A DNA stretch of 64,000 bases, from NCBI RefSeq assembly GCF_001548475.1, contig NZ_LRUJ01000006.1, positions 113,341-177,340 on the forward strand. The letters are read 5' to 3'. Under the pieces are notes generated by a model that ran no database searches, was not told the origin of the DNA, and was given only the letters and a program-made list of their open reading frames with translations. The DNA is from Bordetella hinzii LMG 13501. Its GTDB lineage: Bacteria > Pseudomonadota > Gammaproteobacteria > Burkholderiales > Burkholderiaceae_B. Numbering within the stretch: the first letter of the stretch is position 1; every line of letters begins with the position of its first letter. Positions 1-11,153 of this stretch are shown piece after piece. Made by a program: the position numbers and the translations under genes.

Positions 1-673
1 TTTCCGCGGCTTTGACACCTTGGGCGAGATCACGGTGCTGGGCATCGTGGCCCTGACGGTCTACGCGCTGCTGCGCCGCTTCCGTCCGGCCCAGGAAAGC
101 ATCGAGATGCCGAGCCAGCAGCGCGACCAGGACGGGCTGCTGCCCGGCCAGGCGCCGCCCGCGCCAGACACCAAGTCGCCGCTGCCGCAAGGCGCGATGC
201 GCATTCCGGCCGTGCTGGTGCGCCTCCTGCTGCCGGTGGCCGTGCTGGTGTCGGTCTATCTGCTGCTGCGCGGACACAATCTGCCGGGCGGCGGCTTCGT
301 CGGCGGCCTGGTCATGGCGACCTCGGTCATCCTGCAATACATGGTGGGCGGTGTGTACTGGGTGGAATCGCGCAGCCGGCTCAACCCGCAGCACTGGGTC
401 GGCCTGGGGCTGCTGGCCGCCGGCGCGGCGGCGGTCTCGGCCTGGCTGGCCCTGCGTCCCTTCCTGTCGGCGCTGGCCTGGGACCTCCACCTGCCGCTGG
501 TGGGCAAGATCCATCTGTCCAGCGTGCTGTTGTTCGACCTCGGCGTCTACATGCTGGTCGTCGGCGCGACCGTGTTGGTGCTGGTGGCGCTGGCCCACCA
601 GTCCTTGCGCGCGCAGCGCAAGCTGGCGGCCGAAGCGCAGGCCGAAGCCGACACCGCGATCAAGGGAGCGTGA
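1..673 (+). CDS. mrpA: Mrp antiporter fused A/B subunit, C-terminal part (partial)
   Basis: This is the 3' end of a gene that begins before the window; the frame is open from base 2. The first visible residues ([14 protein letters not shown]) are the typical end of an MrpA/MnhA proton-channel subunit. After a hydrophilic linker comes an MrpB-like membrane domain with the conserved [13 protein letters not shown] loop and about four membrane segments. Fusion of A and B marks a group 2 (Pha-type) Mrp antiporter, which exchanges Na+ or K+ for H+ across the inner membrane. It is the first gene of a tightly packed antiporter operon; the next gene starts one base after its stop. Confidence 0.9.
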   Translation, partial: FRGFDTLGEITVLGIVALTVYALLRRFRPAQESIEMPSQQRDQDGLLPGQAPPAPDTKSPLPQGAMRIPAVLVRLLLPVAVLVSVYLLLRGHNLPGGGFVGGLVMATSVILQYMVGGVYWVESRSRLNPQHWVGLGLLAAGAAAVSAWLALRPFLSALAWDLHLPLVGKIHLSSVLLFDLGVYMLVVGATVLVLVALAHQSLRAQRKLAAEAQAEADTAIKGA

Positions 674-674
674 C

Positions 675-1019
675 ATGGAATGGATATACGCAATCGCCAT
701 CGGCGTGCTGGTCGGCTCCGGCGTCTGGCTGCTGCTGCGGCCCCGGACCTTCCAGGTCATCATGGGCCTGTCGCTCATCTCCTATGCCGTCAATCTCTTC
801 ATCTTCGGCATGGGGCGGTTGACGGTGGGGCGCCCGCCGGTGGTCGATCCGCTGGTGCCGCCCGACCCCAGCGTCTACGCGGATCCGCTGCCGCAGGCCC
901 TGGTCCTGACCGCCATCGTCATCGGCTTTGCGACGACGGCCTTGTTTCTAGTGGTGCTGCTGGCCTCGCGGGGCCTGACGGGCACCGACCACGTTGACGG
1001 CCGGGAGCCCGAATCTTGA
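675..1019 (+). CDS. mrpC: Mrp cation/proton antiporter subunit C
   Basis: The product has 114 residues, three membrane segments and an NuoK-like core (VIMGLSLISYAVNLFIFGMG), as expected for MrpC/MnhC/PhaC. The ATG at 675 follows the mrpA stop by one base. The longer open frame upstream lies inside mrpA in another frame and is not coding. The insertion VGRPPVVDPLVPPDPSVYADPLPQAL followed by ALVLTAIVIG is typical of the family. In the complex this subunit sits in the inner membrane beside the A and D channel subunits. Its stop overlaps the TTG start of mrpD, which implies translational coupling. Confidence 0.93.
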   Translation: MEWIYAIAIGVLVGSGVWLLLRPRTFQVIMGLSLISYAVNLFIFGMGRLTVGRPPVVDPLVPPDPSVYADPLPQALVLTAIVIGFATTALFLVVLLASRGLTGTDHVDGREPES

Positions 1020-2644
1020 TCGATTGGCAGCAACATCTCCCCATCTATCCCATCGCGGTGCCGCTGCTGGCCGGCGCCGTCATGCTGCTGCTGGCCGATA
1101 CCCGGCGCCGCGAACGCGCCTTCATCGCCGTCGTCTCCACGCTGCTGCAGCTGGGCAGCGCCATCGCGCTCCTGGCCCTGGCCGGCGGCGCCCACGGCAT
1201 CTGGCCCACCGGCATCGGTGTCTATCTGCCCGGCGACTGGCCCGCGCCCTTCGGCATCGTGCTGGTGGTCGACCGCTTGGCGGCCGTCATGCTCACGCTC
1301 ACCGCCACGCTGGGCCTGGCCACGCTGATCTACTCCCTGGCCCGCTGGGACCGCGCGGGCGTGCATTTCCATTCGCTGTTCCAGTTCCTGCTCATGGGCC
1401 TGAACGGCGCCTTCCTGACGGGCGACCTGTTCAACCTCTTCGTGTTCTTCGAGGTGCTGCTGGCGGCTTCCTATGGGTTGCTGCTGCATGGCTCCGGCGC
1501 GGCCCGGGTCAGCGCCGGGCTGCAATACATCGCCGTCAACCTGGTGGCGTCCTTCCTGCTGCTGATCAGCATCGCGCTCATCTACGGCGTAACCGGCACG
1601 CTGAACATGGCCGACCTGGCCGTGCGCGCGGGCACGCTGGTCGGCACCGACCGGCGCCTGTTCGAAGCCGGGGCGGCCATCCTGGGCGTGGCCTTCCTGG
1701 TCAAGGCCGGCGCCTGGCCGCTGAACTTCTGGCTGGTCAGCGGCTATGGTTCGGCCTGCGCGCCGGTGGCGGCCATGTTCTCCATCATGACCAAGGTCGG
1801 CATCTACTCGCTGCTGCGCATCGGCTCGCTGCTGCTGCCCACCGGGGCCCCTTCGGCCTTCAGCCTGGACTGGATGTTCGCCGTCGGGCTGGCCACCCTG
1901 ATCTTCGGCGGCGTGGGCATCCTGGCCTCGCAGCAGATGGAAAAACTGGCGGGCTATTGCGTCATCGTCTCGGCCGGCACGCTCTTGACGGCGCTGGGCA
2001 TGCCGGGCGTGACGCTGACCGGGCCGGCCCTGTTCTATCTGCTCAGCTCCGTGCTGGCCACCGGCGCTTTCTTCCTGCTGACCGAGTTGGTCGAGCGCAC
2101 GCGCAGCTTCGGGGCCAACGTGCTGGCCGTGACCATGGACAGTTTCGACCTCGACGACCCCGCCGCGCCCAATCGCTCGGACGACGTGGTCGGGGTGGCG
2201 ATTCCGGCGGCCATGGCCTTCCTGGGGCTGGCCTTCGTGTCCTGCGCGCTGCTGGTCACCGGCCTGCCGCCGCTGTCGGGCTTCGTGGCCAAGTTCTCGC
2301 TCTTGTCGGCGGCGGTGACAGCGGCCAATACGTCCGCGCCGCCCCTGGATGCCTGGCTGCTGGTGGCCGCCGTGCTCCTGTCCGGCCTGGCCGGCCTGAT
2401 GGCGCTGGGCCGCGCGGGCATCCGCATCTTCTGGAGCGGCGAAGAGCGCTCCACGCCGCGGCTGCGGGTGCTCGAGGCCGGCCCCGTGGCCGTGCTCATC
2501 CTGCTGTGCGTGGCGCTGGTGGCCGCCGCCGGGCCGGTGTCGGCCTATCTGGACGCGGCCGCCCAGTCGCTGGATACGCCGGCCGCCTATATCGAGGCCG
2601 TGCTCTCCAAGCAGCCGGTGCGCGTGATCGGGGAGGACCACTGA
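1016..2644 (+). CDS. mrpD: Mrp cation/proton antiporter subunit D
   Basis: This 542-residue polytopic protein of the NuoL/M/N proton-pumping family has a usual MrpD length and about 14 hydrophobic segments. Family features include the FNLFVFFEVLLAASYGLL helix with its conserved glutamate near residue 145 and the later KAGAWPLNFWLVSGYGSACAP segment with its conserved lysine. The start is TTG at 1016, overlapping the mrpC stop by four bases. It is one of the two large channel-like subunits that couple proton entry to cation export. A hydrophilic loop near residues 365-390 (DLDDPAAPNRSDD) is a common feature of the Pha-type D subunit. Confidence 0.93.
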   Translation: MIDWQQHLPIYPIAVPLLAGAVMLLLADTRRRERAFIAVVSTLLQLGSAIALLALAGGAHGIWPTGIGVYLPGDWPAPFGIVLVVDRLAAVMLTLTATLGLATLIYSLARWDRAGVHFHSLFQFLLMGLNGAFLTGDLFNLFVFFEVLLAASYGLLLHGSGAARVSAGLQYIAVNLVASFLLLISIALIYGVTGTLNMADLAVRAGTLVGTDRRLFEAGAAILGVAFLVKAGAWPLNFWLVSGYGSACAPVAAMFSIMTKVGIYSLLRIGSLLLPTGAPSAFSLDWMFAVGLATLIFGGVGILASQQMEKLAGYCVIVSAGTLLTALGMPGVTLTGPALFYLLSSVLATGAFFLLTELVERTRSFGANVLAVTMDSFDLDDPAAPNRSDDVVGVAIPAAMAFLGLAFVSCALLVTGLPPLSGFVAKFSLLSAAVTAANTSAPPLDAWLLVAAVLLSGLAGLMALGRAGIRIFWSGEERSTPRLRVLEAGPVAVLILLCVALVAAAGPVSAYLDAAAQSLDTPAAYIEAVLSKQPVRVIGEDH

Positions 2645-2645
2645 G

Positions 2646-3128
2646 ATGCGCGACCTCTTCGGCAAAATGCTCCTGCCGCTGGGCATGTTCCTGCTCTGGC
2701 TGCTGCTCAACGAATCGCTGTCCTGGGGGCAGGTCGCGCTGGGCGGCGCCCTGGCGCTGTGGCTGGGCTGGGCCTCCACGCGGCTGCGGCCGCTCAAGGC
2801 CAAGCCGCGCCGCTTCTATCTGCTGCCCGGGCTGTTCTGCCGCGTGCTGGTGGATATCGTCCGCTCCAACTGGGCGGTCACCCAGCTCATCTGGCGGCCC
2901 CATGCGGCCATGTCGCCAGGCTTTATGCGCATCCCGCTGACCCTGCGCGATCCGCACGGCCAGGCCATGCTGGTCTGCATCCTGACCTACACGCCGGGCA
3001 CGGTCGTCGTCGACATCTCGAGCGACAACGCGCTCACCCTGCATGTGCTCGACCTGCAGAACGAAGACGAGTGGGTGGCGCTGGTCAAGGGACGCTATGA
3101 GCGCACGCTGATGGAGGTATTCGAATAA
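2646..3128 (+). CDS. mrpE: Mrp cation/proton antiporter subunit E
   Basis: The product has 160 residues. Two or three N-terminal membrane segments precede a cytoplasmic domain with the MrpE signature ANSITLTPGT in the variant form CILTYTPGTVVVDIS, then VHVLD-like LHVLDLQNEDEW. The length and domain order are normal for MrpE/MnhE. The ATG is one base after the mrpD stop, and the stop TAA shares its last A with the ATG of mrpF. It is required for complex assembly and transport in characterised Mrp systems; here that role is inferred from family and operon position. Confidence 0.92.
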   Translation: MRDLFGKMLLPLGMFLLWLLLNESLSWGQVALGGALALWLGWASTRLRPLKAKPRRFYLLPGLFCRVLVDIVRSNWAVTQLIWRPHAAMSPGFMRIPLTLRDPHGQAMLVCILTYTPGTVVVDISSDNALTLHVLDLQNEDEWVALVKGRYERTLMEVFE

Positions 3129-3409
3129 TGGGCCTGTTACTTTATTGGTCGGCGTCCTTCGCGCTGATCTGCTTCGGGATCGGCCTGGGCTGTGCCGTCA
3201 TCCGCATCCTGCGCGGACCCACCGCCCAGGATCGCGTGCTGGCCCTGGACGCGGTCTATATCCAGGGCATGCTCATCATGCTGGTCTTCGGCCTGCGCGT
3301 GGGCACGGGCGTGTATTTCGACATCGCGCTCTTGATCGCGCTGTTCGGCTTCGTCGGTTCCACGGCCATGGCCAAGTTCCTGCTGCGAGGGGAGGTCATC
3401 GAACCATGA
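3128..3409 (+). CDS. mrpF: Mrp cation/proton antiporter subunit F
   Basis: This 93-residue protein has three membrane segments and the family motif RILRGPTAQDRVLALD in the first loop, characteristic of MrpF/MnhF/PhaF. The last helix (FDIALLIALFGFVGSTAMAKFL) also matches the family. Start and stop codons overlap those of the flanking genes (TAATG upstream, ATGA downstream), so it is part of one translationally coupled operon. It is a small integral subunit of the antiporter in the inner membrane. Confidence 0.93.
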   Translation: MGLLLYWSASFALICFGIGLGCAVIRILRGPTAQDRVLALDAVYIQGMLIMLVFGLRVGTGVYFDIALLIALFGFVGSTAMAKFLLRGEVIEP

Positions 3410-3765
3410 TCGGCGCCGATATTCCGTGGTGGATCGCCGTGCCGGCCAGCCTGCTGCTGGTCGCCGGCGGCATGCTGGCCTTGACCGGCGCGGTAGGGCT
3501 GCTGCGCTTCGGGCATTTCTACGCCCGCATCCATGCGCCCACGCTGGGCAATACCCTGGGCGCGTGCAGCGTGTTGCTGGCCTCTATCCTGGTGTTTTCC
3601 TACCAGGCGTCGCGCCCCGTTTTCCATGAAGTGGTCATCGTCATCCTGCTGGTGCTGACCTCGCCGGTCACCGGCATGATGCTCATGCGCGCTGCGGTCT
3701 ACCGTAACCGGGACGCCGAGGTGGGGCCCAACGTGCCCCGCACCAGCGCCAGCAGCGAGCCTTGA
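3406..3765 (+). CDS. mrpG: Mrp cation/proton antiporter subunit G
   Basis: The product has 119 residues with three membrane segments and the MrpG motif GLLRFGHFYARIHAPTLGNT. The ATG at 3406 overlaps the mrpF stop (ATGA); the longer frame from 3145 is antecedent read-through and not the gene. The C-terminal tail of about 20 residues is hydrophilic. This closes the antiporter operon. A gap of about 136 bases follows before the next gene. Confidence 0.93.
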   Translation: MIGADIPWWIAVPASLLLVAGGMLALTGAVGLLRFGHFYARIHAPTLGNTLGACSVLLASILVFSYQASRPVFHEVVIVILLVLTSPVTGMMLMRAAVYRNRDAEVGPNVPRTSASSEP

Positions 3766-3901
3766 CGGCATTACGCTTGGACAGCTCTGTAACATTTTGC
3801 GCATGCTCGGCGGGCCGGATTTGCGTAAGGTAAGGGTGTTACAGCTGTCAGCTTTGGTCCCCGGATCGTATCCGGCTTGTCAACCCAAACAGGAGATGAC
3901 C

Positions 3902-4387
3902 ATGAAACAAGCATATTCCCTCCGCCGACTGTCGCTGGGCGCCTGCTCGGCGCTGGCCCTGGGCGCCGCCCTGTGGGCCGCCAGCCCCGCCCACGCCGCC
4001 GACGACAACTCGCCCGACGCCGTCTACAAACGCGAGGTGGCCCGCTGCAATGCCGGCATGAGCACCGAGGATCGCAAGACCTGCCTGCGCGAGGCGGGTG
4101 CCGCGCGCGACGAGGCGCGCCGCAACCGCCTGGGCAATGGTTCGGGCAGCCTCGACCAGAACCGCATGCGCCGCTGCGATTCCCTGCCTGGCCAGCAGCG
4201 CCAGGACTGCATCACCCAGATGACCGATACGGCCAACACCACCACGCGCGGCAGCGTGGCCGGGGGCGGCATCCTGCGCGAGACGGTGATCCAGGTGCCG
4301 GCGGGCACGCCTGGCGCCATGCCCCAGGGCGGGGCGCCGGCCACCGCGCCCGGCAGCCTGCAGCCGGCGCCCATGCCGATGCGCTGA
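3902..4387 (+). CDS. Secreted small protein with two Cys pairs, unknown function
   Basis: The ATG at 3902 is preceded by a good ribosome site (AGGAGA) and gives 161 residues. An N-terminal signal peptide ends at ASPAHAA, so the protein should be exported to the periplasm. Two similar Cys motifs follow (RCNAGMSTEDRKTC and RCDSLPGQQRQDC), each with about 11 residues between the cysteines, suggesting two small disulfide-closed hairpins. The C-terminus is Pro/Gly/Ala-rich and probably unstructured. It stands alone between the antiporter operon and a HAD gene. I do not recognise a named family and assign no function. Confidence 0.8.
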   Translation: MKQAYSLRRLSLGACSALALGAALWAASPAHAADDNSPDAVYKREVARCNAGMSTEDRKTCLREAGAARDEARRNRLGNGSGSLDQNRMRRCDSLPGQQRQDCITQMTDTANTTTRGSVAGGGILRETVIQVPAGTPGAMPQGGAPATAPGSLQPAPMPMR

Positions 4388-4476
4388 TCCCGGACACGGG
4401 GCGGCCGGGGCCGCCCCGCAGCAACCCGGGCCGCATTCAGGCAAAATGGGGGCTCTCCCACTTCAATTGCCCCCGA

Positions 4477-6774
<2,298 letters not shown>

Positions 6775-6793
6775 GCCCGCTTTTGGGCGGATT

Positions 6794-6813
6794 CCGTCCC
6801 CGGCCGGGGACGG
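6794..6813. repeat. 20-bp perfect palindrome in intergenic region
   Basis: CCGTCCCCGGCCGGGGACGG is a perfect 20-base palindrome 20 bases after the ldcA stop. A weaker stem (GCCC...GGGC) lies just before it. There is no T tract, so it is not a standard intrinsic terminator, but in RNA it could fold and stop or protect the ldcA transcript. The rest of 6775-6998 holds a possible -10 box TACACT near 6841, probably for the ABC-F gene. Confidence 0.45.
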
Positions 6814-6998
6814 ACCGGGGCACAAATCCGCCGGGCTTGGTACACTGTCAGGTTTACTCCACCGGCTGTGGCCTTGCGCCTTCGCGCTTTGCTTGCCCTG
6901 CCGGGCCGGCCCGTCGATCGGCGCCGTCATATCGGCCGGGCATCGCGCCGATCTCGTCCGGGCGCTCGTGGCCTGTATCAGCATATTCATCAGACACC

Positions 6999-8603
6999 GT
7001 GATCTCTACTGCCAATCTCACCATTCAGTTTGGTCCCAAACCGCTTTTCGAGAACGTCAGCGTCAAGTTCGGGGAGGGCAACCGGTATGGCCTCATCGGG
7101 GCCAACGGTTCGGGCAAGTCCACCTTCATGAAGATCATCGGCGGCGATCTCGAAGCCTCCGCCGGGAATGTGTCGCTCGAGCCGGGCGTGCGCCTGGGCA
7201 AGCTGCGCCAGGACCAGTTCGCCTTCGAAGACGTGCGGGTGCTGGACGTGGTGATGATGGGCCACACCGAGATGTGGGCCGCCATGTCCGAGCGCGATGC
7301 CATCTACGCCAATCCGGAAGCCACCGAAGATGACTACATGCGGGCGGCCGACCTGGAGGCCAAGTTCGCCGAATATGACGGCTATACCGCCGAGGCGCGG
7401 GCAGGCGAACTGCTGCTAGGCCTGGAAATCGCCGTGGACCAGCACAACCTGCTGATGCGCGAAATCGCCCCGGGCTGGAAGCTGCGCGTGCTGCTCGCCC
7501 AGGCGCTGTTCTCCAATCCCGATGTGCTGCTGCTGGACGAGCCGACCAACAACCTGGACATCAACACCATCCGCTGGCTGGAAAACGTGCTCAATGGCTA
7601 CCAGAGCACCATGATCATCATCAGCCATGATCGCCACTTCCTGAACCAGGTGTGCACCCACATGGCCGACGTGGACTACGGCGATATCCGAATCTACCCG
7701 GGCAATTACGATGATTACATGCTGGCTTCCACGCAGGCGCGCGAGCGCCTGACGGCCAACAACGCCAAGGCCAAGGAACGCATCAGCGAGCTGCAGGACT
7801 TCGTGCGCCGTTTCGCGGCCAACAAGTCCAAGTCACGCCAGGCCACCTCGCGCCTGAAGCAGATCGACCGCATCAAGGCCGAGCAGGTCGAAGTCAAGCC
7901 GTCCTCGCGCCAGAACCCCTATATCCGCTTCGAACAGAACAAGGTCATGCACCGCCAGGCCGTGACGGTCGAGCGCCTGTGCAAGAGCTACGATGCGCCG
8001 GTCATCCGCGATTTCTCGGCCATGGTCGAGGCGGGCGAGAAGATCGCCATCATCGGCGCCAATGGCGTGGGCAAGACCACCTTGCTGCGGCTGCTGGCCA
8101 TGGACCTGGCGCCGGATTCCGGCACGGTGAAGTGGTCGGAGAACGCCGACATGGGCTATATGGCCCAGGACGTCTCCGATCAGTTCCAGCAGACCGACAT
8201 CAATCTGTTCGACTGGATGGCGGCTTACCGCCAGCCGGGCGACGATGATCAGGCCATCCGATCGGCCCTGGGCCGCCTGCTGTTCTCCAGCGACGACCTG
8301 CCCAAGGCGCCCAAGGTGCTGTCCGGCGGCGAGAAGAACCGCATGACCTTCGGCCGCCTGATGCTGGGCCGCCACAACGTGCTGCTGCTGGACGAGCCTA
8401 CCAACCACCTCGACATGGAATCCATCGAGTCGCTGCAGTTCGCGCTCGAGAAGTTCCAGGGCACGCTGTTCTTTGTCTCGCACGACCGCGAATTCGTCAG
8501 CGGCCTGGCCACGCGCGTGATCGAAATCCTGCCTTCGGGCGAGATCGTCGACTACCGCGGCGGCTACGAAGACTACCTGTCCTCGCGCGGCATCGAGGGC
8601 TGA
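6999..8603 (+). CDS. ybiT: ABC-F family ATPase (YbiT type)
   Basis: With a GTG start at 6999 the product is 534 residues, close to YbiT (about 530). It has two ATP-binding domains and no membrane segment. Walker A sites are GANGSGKS (about residue 37) and GANGVGKTT (about 352). Walker B/H-switch segments are [11 protein letters not shown] and [11 protein letters not shown]. The linker between the domains is charged and helical ([20 protein letters not shown]), as in ABC-F proteins. These proteins act on the ribosome, modulating translation or relieving stalling. The longer frame upstream would include non-conserved sequence. It overlaps the convergent reductase gene by 31 bases. Confidence 0.92.
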   Translation: MISTANLTIQFGPKPLFENVSVKFGEGNRYGLIGANGSGKSTFMKIIGGDLEASAGNVSLEPGVRLGKLRQDQFAFEDVRVLDVVMMGHTEMWAAMSERDAIYANPEATEDDYMRAADLEAKFAEYDGYTAEARAGELLLGLEIAVDQHNLLMREIAPGWKLRVLLAQALFSNPDVLLLDEPTNNLDINTIRWLENVLNGYQSTMIIISHDRHFLNQVCTHMADVDYGDIRIYPGNYDDYMLASTQARERLTANNAKAKERISELQDFVRRFAANKSKSRQATSRLKQIDRIKAEQVEVKPSSRQNPYIRFEQNKVMHRQAVTVERLCKSYDAPVIRDFSAMVEAGEKIAIIGANGVGKTTLLRLLAMDLAPDSGTVKWSENADMGYMAQDVSDQFQQTDINLFDWMAAYRQPGDDDQAIRSALGRLLFSSDDLPKAPKVLSGGEKNRMTFGRLMLGRHNVLLLDEPTNHLDMESIESLQFALEKFQGTLFFVSHDREFVSGLATRVIEILPSGEIVDYRGGYEDYLSSRGIEG

Positions 8604-9232
8604 TCGTCCCAGACCCGCGTGGCGCGCGGGCTGTCCATGCGATAGTCCGTATAGCGCCGCGCAAAAAACTCCCTGCCTAGCTCCCGCGCCGCCTCCAGCG
8701 GCCGGCGCGGATCATGCTCGACCTCGCCCCGCGCATTGCCTACCCCGTGCACATAGCCCACGAAGGCGGAATGGGTGTAGCGGCTGTACTCCTGCACCTG
8801 GTGCACGATGCCCAGGGCCACGCCCGGATAGCTTTCCTCGGACGCCACGGCCAGGCCCAGGCGCTTGCCCGACATCGCCTGTTGCACCTGCCGCGATCGT
8901 GGATTGGCCGCCGAGTAATAGCTGAAACTGCGGTCGAAAAAGGCCTTCATCTGGGCCGACATGCCATACCAATAGATGGGCGTGGCGAAGACCACTCCGT
9001 CGGCGGGCAGGAAATGTTCCAGGAATAGCGCCTCATAGCGGTCGGCCGGGGGCGGCTGGTGGCGCGTGTCGACGAGGGCGCCGGCGATGTAGTCATCGGC
9101 GTGGCAGACGGTGGCCCGGCTGCCGGCCTCGGCCGCGCCTTCGGCCACGGCCCGGGCCAGCCGGGCGCTGTTGCCGTCGCGCCGCGGGCTGCCGACGAGG
9201 ATAAGCAGGGAAGGGTGATCGGATTTCATCAT
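8573..9232 (-). CDS. NAD(P)H-dependent flavodoxin-like oxidoreductase
   Basis: The product has 219 residues and a flavodoxin-like fold: [15 protein letters not shown] near the N-terminus binds the FMN phosphate, and [20 protein letters not shown] is the conserved FMN-reductase segment (PxYW...MKxFxDR). It probably reduces quinones or other electrophiles with NAD(P)H. The last 40 residues are charged and variable. The gene is divergent from a LysR regulator starting about 114 bases away, which may control it. Its 3' end overlaps the ABC-F gene by 31 bases on the opposite strand. Confidence 0.85.
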   Translation of the reverse strand: MMKSDHPSLLILVGSPRRDGNSARLARAVAEGAAEAGSRATVCHADDYIAGALVDTRHQPPPADRYEALFLEHFLPADGVVFATPIYWYGMSAQMKAFFDRSFSYYSAANPRSRQVQQAMSGKRLGLAVASEESYPGVALGIVHQVQEYSRYTHSAFVGYVHGVGNARGEVEHDPRRPLEAARELGREFFARRYTDYRMDSPRATRVWDDQPSMPREDR

Positions 9233-9345
9233 GGCTCCTGGGCTGAAAGCGCCAATCTATTCACCGCGCCACGGGTTGCCAAATGATGCTTGCTCGCCAT
9301 GGGTGAGATAAATTCATCTCTTTGCATGCTGGTGGAGGTCTTGCC

Positions 9346-10215
9346 ATGTTTGCCCGCCTGCCGTTGCCCGGGCTGCGCGTCTTCGAGGCCGTGGCGCGCC
9401 TGTCGAGTTTCAAGCGCGCCGCCGCCGAACTCGCGGTCACGCCCACGGCCGTGTCGCACCAGATCCGCGCCCTGGAGCGCCAATTGGGCTTTGCCCTGTT
9501 CGACCGCCTGCCGCGCGGCGCGCGCCTGACCGCGCGGGGCGCGCAACTGTTCCATACCGTGCATGGCGCGCTCCTGGAGCTGGCCCAGACCCTGGACCGG
9601 CTGCGTCCCGCGCCCGCCGAGGGCAGCTTGACGGTGACCACCACGCCGTCTTTCGCCGCCCTCTGGCTGGTGCCGAGGCTGGGCCGCTTCTACGACGCTC
9701 ATCCCGGCCTGCATCTGCGGCTGGACACGCGGCCCGAAGTGCTGGATTTGTTGCAGGACGCCAGCCTGGACCTGGCTATCCGCTACGGGCAGGGTCCTTA
9801 TCCCGGCCTCTACCAGGCCGCCGAACTGCGCGAGCGCTTTTCCGTCTATGGCGCCCCGGCGCTGCTGGCCCGGCCCGTTGCCGGCCTGCCTACGCTCATC
9901 AGCGTGCACTGGCGCGACTCGACGCTCTATGCCCAGGCCTGGGAGGCCTGGTGCCAGGCGGCGGGCCTGCCCTGGCAGGCCGCGCCCCGGCGGCTCTACG
10001 AAGAGGAAAACCACGCCCTGCAAGCCGCGGTGGCCGGCCAGGGCCTGGTGCTGGCCAGTTCGCTGATGGTGGCCGACAGCGTTGCCCATGGGCTGCTGCG
10101 TCCCCTGCGGCCCGAGGTCAGCGTGCCCGGTGCCGCCTATGCCGTGCTGTGCGCGCCCGGCCGCGAACGGCATCCCCCGGTGGCGGCCTTCCTGGACTGG
10201 ATGGCGCGGCAGTAA
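9346..10215 (+). CDS. LysR-family regulator, GcvA type
   Basis: The 289-residue product has an N-terminal winged helix-turn-helix (FEAVARLSSFKRAAAELAVTPTAVSHQIRALE) and a substrate-binding domain. The LPLPGLRVFEAVARLSSF opening and the two-domain length fit the GcvA-like subfamily. The ATG at 9346 has a GGAGG-like ribosome site about ten bases upstream and was preferred over the TTG at 9322. It is divergent from the flavodoxin-like reductase, the usual LysR target geometry, so control of that gene is inferred. It could instead act on the ABC importer downstream. Confidence 0.88.
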   Translation: MFARLPLPGLRVFEAVARLSSFKRAAAELAVTPTAVSHQIRALERQLGFALFDRLPRGARLTARGAQLFHTVHGALLELAQTLDRLRPAPAEGSLTVTTTPSFAALWLVPRLGRFYDAHPGLHLRLDTRPEVLDLLQDASLDLAIRYGQGPYPGLYQAAELRERFSVYGAPALLARPVAGLPTLISVHWRDSTLYAQAWEAWCQAAGLPWQAAPRRLYEEENHALQAAVAGQGLVLASSLMVADSVAHGLLRPLRPEVSVPGAAYAVLCAPGRERHPPVAAFLDWMARQ

Positions 10216-10333
10216 GGCGCGCCCCTCGTTATATAGCTTTAAGTTGTTAAAACATGCGATAAATATCGTTTGAGTTCATATAACTGATTGTTAGATTACG
10301 AAGCAACCCCCAAGCCGCCTCGCGGCGGCCGAG
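10216..10333. promoter_or_regulatory. AT-rich leader of the SsuABC-type importer with inverted repeat
   Basis: This 118-base gap is strikingly AT-rich for the window. GTTATAT (10228-10234) and ATATAAC (10278-10284) form an inverted repeat, and CGATA-AA-TATCG (around 10257-10268) is a second one inside it. Such paired sites suggest a regulator-binding region for the importer, but no known operator was recognised. Confidence 0.4.
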
Positions 10334-11104
10334 ATGCCCATGAATCTGACTTTCGATCACGTCCACAAGCAATTCGGCGACCTGCGCGTCGTCGATGGCT
10401 TCAGCAGCGAGTTCAAGACCGGCGAACTGGTCGCCCTGGTCGGCCCCTCGGGCTGCGGCAAATCCACCTTGCTGCACCTGGCCGCCGGCCTGGAGAGCGC
10501 CACGCAAGGCCGGGTGCTGGCCGATGGACAGCCCGTGGCCGGCCCGCATCCCAGCCGCACCCTGGTCTTCCAGGAGCACGCGCTTTATCCCTGGCTGACG
10601 CTGCGCGACAACGTGGCCCTGGCCCTGGAGTTCCAGAAGACGCCCAAGCGCCAGGCCCGCGCCGGCGCCGATGCCTGGCTGGCCCGGGTTGGGCTCGCCG
10701 GCTTCGAGCACTACTACCCCCACCAGGTATCCGGCGGCATGCGCCAGCGCGCCGCGCTGGCCCGCGCCTTCATCGCCCAGCCGCAGACCCTGCTCATGGA
10801 CGAACCCTTCGGCGCGCTGGACGCGCTCACCCGGCTCAGCCTGCAGGACGTGCTGCGCCAGCTGATCCGCGAAGAAAAGCCCACGGTGCTGCTGGTCACC
10901 CACGATGTCGACGAGGCCTTGTTCCTGGCCGACCGTATCGTCGTCTTCTCGCCGCGTCCGGCCCGTGTGCTGCGCGAGTTCAATCTCGCCCATCGCGCCA
11001 AGACGCATGACCTGGCCGACCTGGCCGGCGAAAAGCGCGAGATCCTGCGCCTGCTGGGCATTGCCGTGGACGAAGACCACGCCGCCCAGGCCCTGGCCGC
11101 CTGA
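10334..11104 (+). CDS. ABC transporter ATPase, SsuB/TauB/NrtD type
   Basis: The 256-residue ATPase carries Walker A GPSGCGKST (about residue 37), a Q-loop in VFQEHALYPWLTL, signature SGGMRQRAALARA and Walker B LLMDEPFGALDALTR. This is the family that energises uptake of sulfonates, taurine, nitrate/cyanate and pyrimidine precursors. It is followed by a receptor gene and a permease gene, giving a complete importer. A second ATG at 10340 (MNLTF) is an equally good start. The substrate cannot be told from the ATPase. Confidence 0.92.
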   Translation: MPMNLTFDHVHKQFGDLRVVDGFSSEFKTGELVALVGPSGCGKSTLLHLAAGLESATQGRVLADGQPVAGPHPSRTLVFQEHALYPWLTLRDNVALALEFQKTPKRQARAGADAWLARVGLAGFEHYYPHQVSGGMRQRAALARAFIAQPQTLLMDEPFGALDALTRLSLQDVLRQLIREEKPTVLLVTHDVDEALFLADRIVVFSPRPARVLREFNLAHRAKTHDLADLAGEKREILRLLGIAVDEDHAAQALAA

Positions 11105-11153
11105 TTCGCCGGGCAAGCCGGGCTTGCCCTCACCCGCAATACTGGAGACACAT

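Noticed and set aside
875..2940. Long frames on both strands across mrpD
   Set aside because: They are out of frame with mrpD, which has all family motifs and matches the operon layout.
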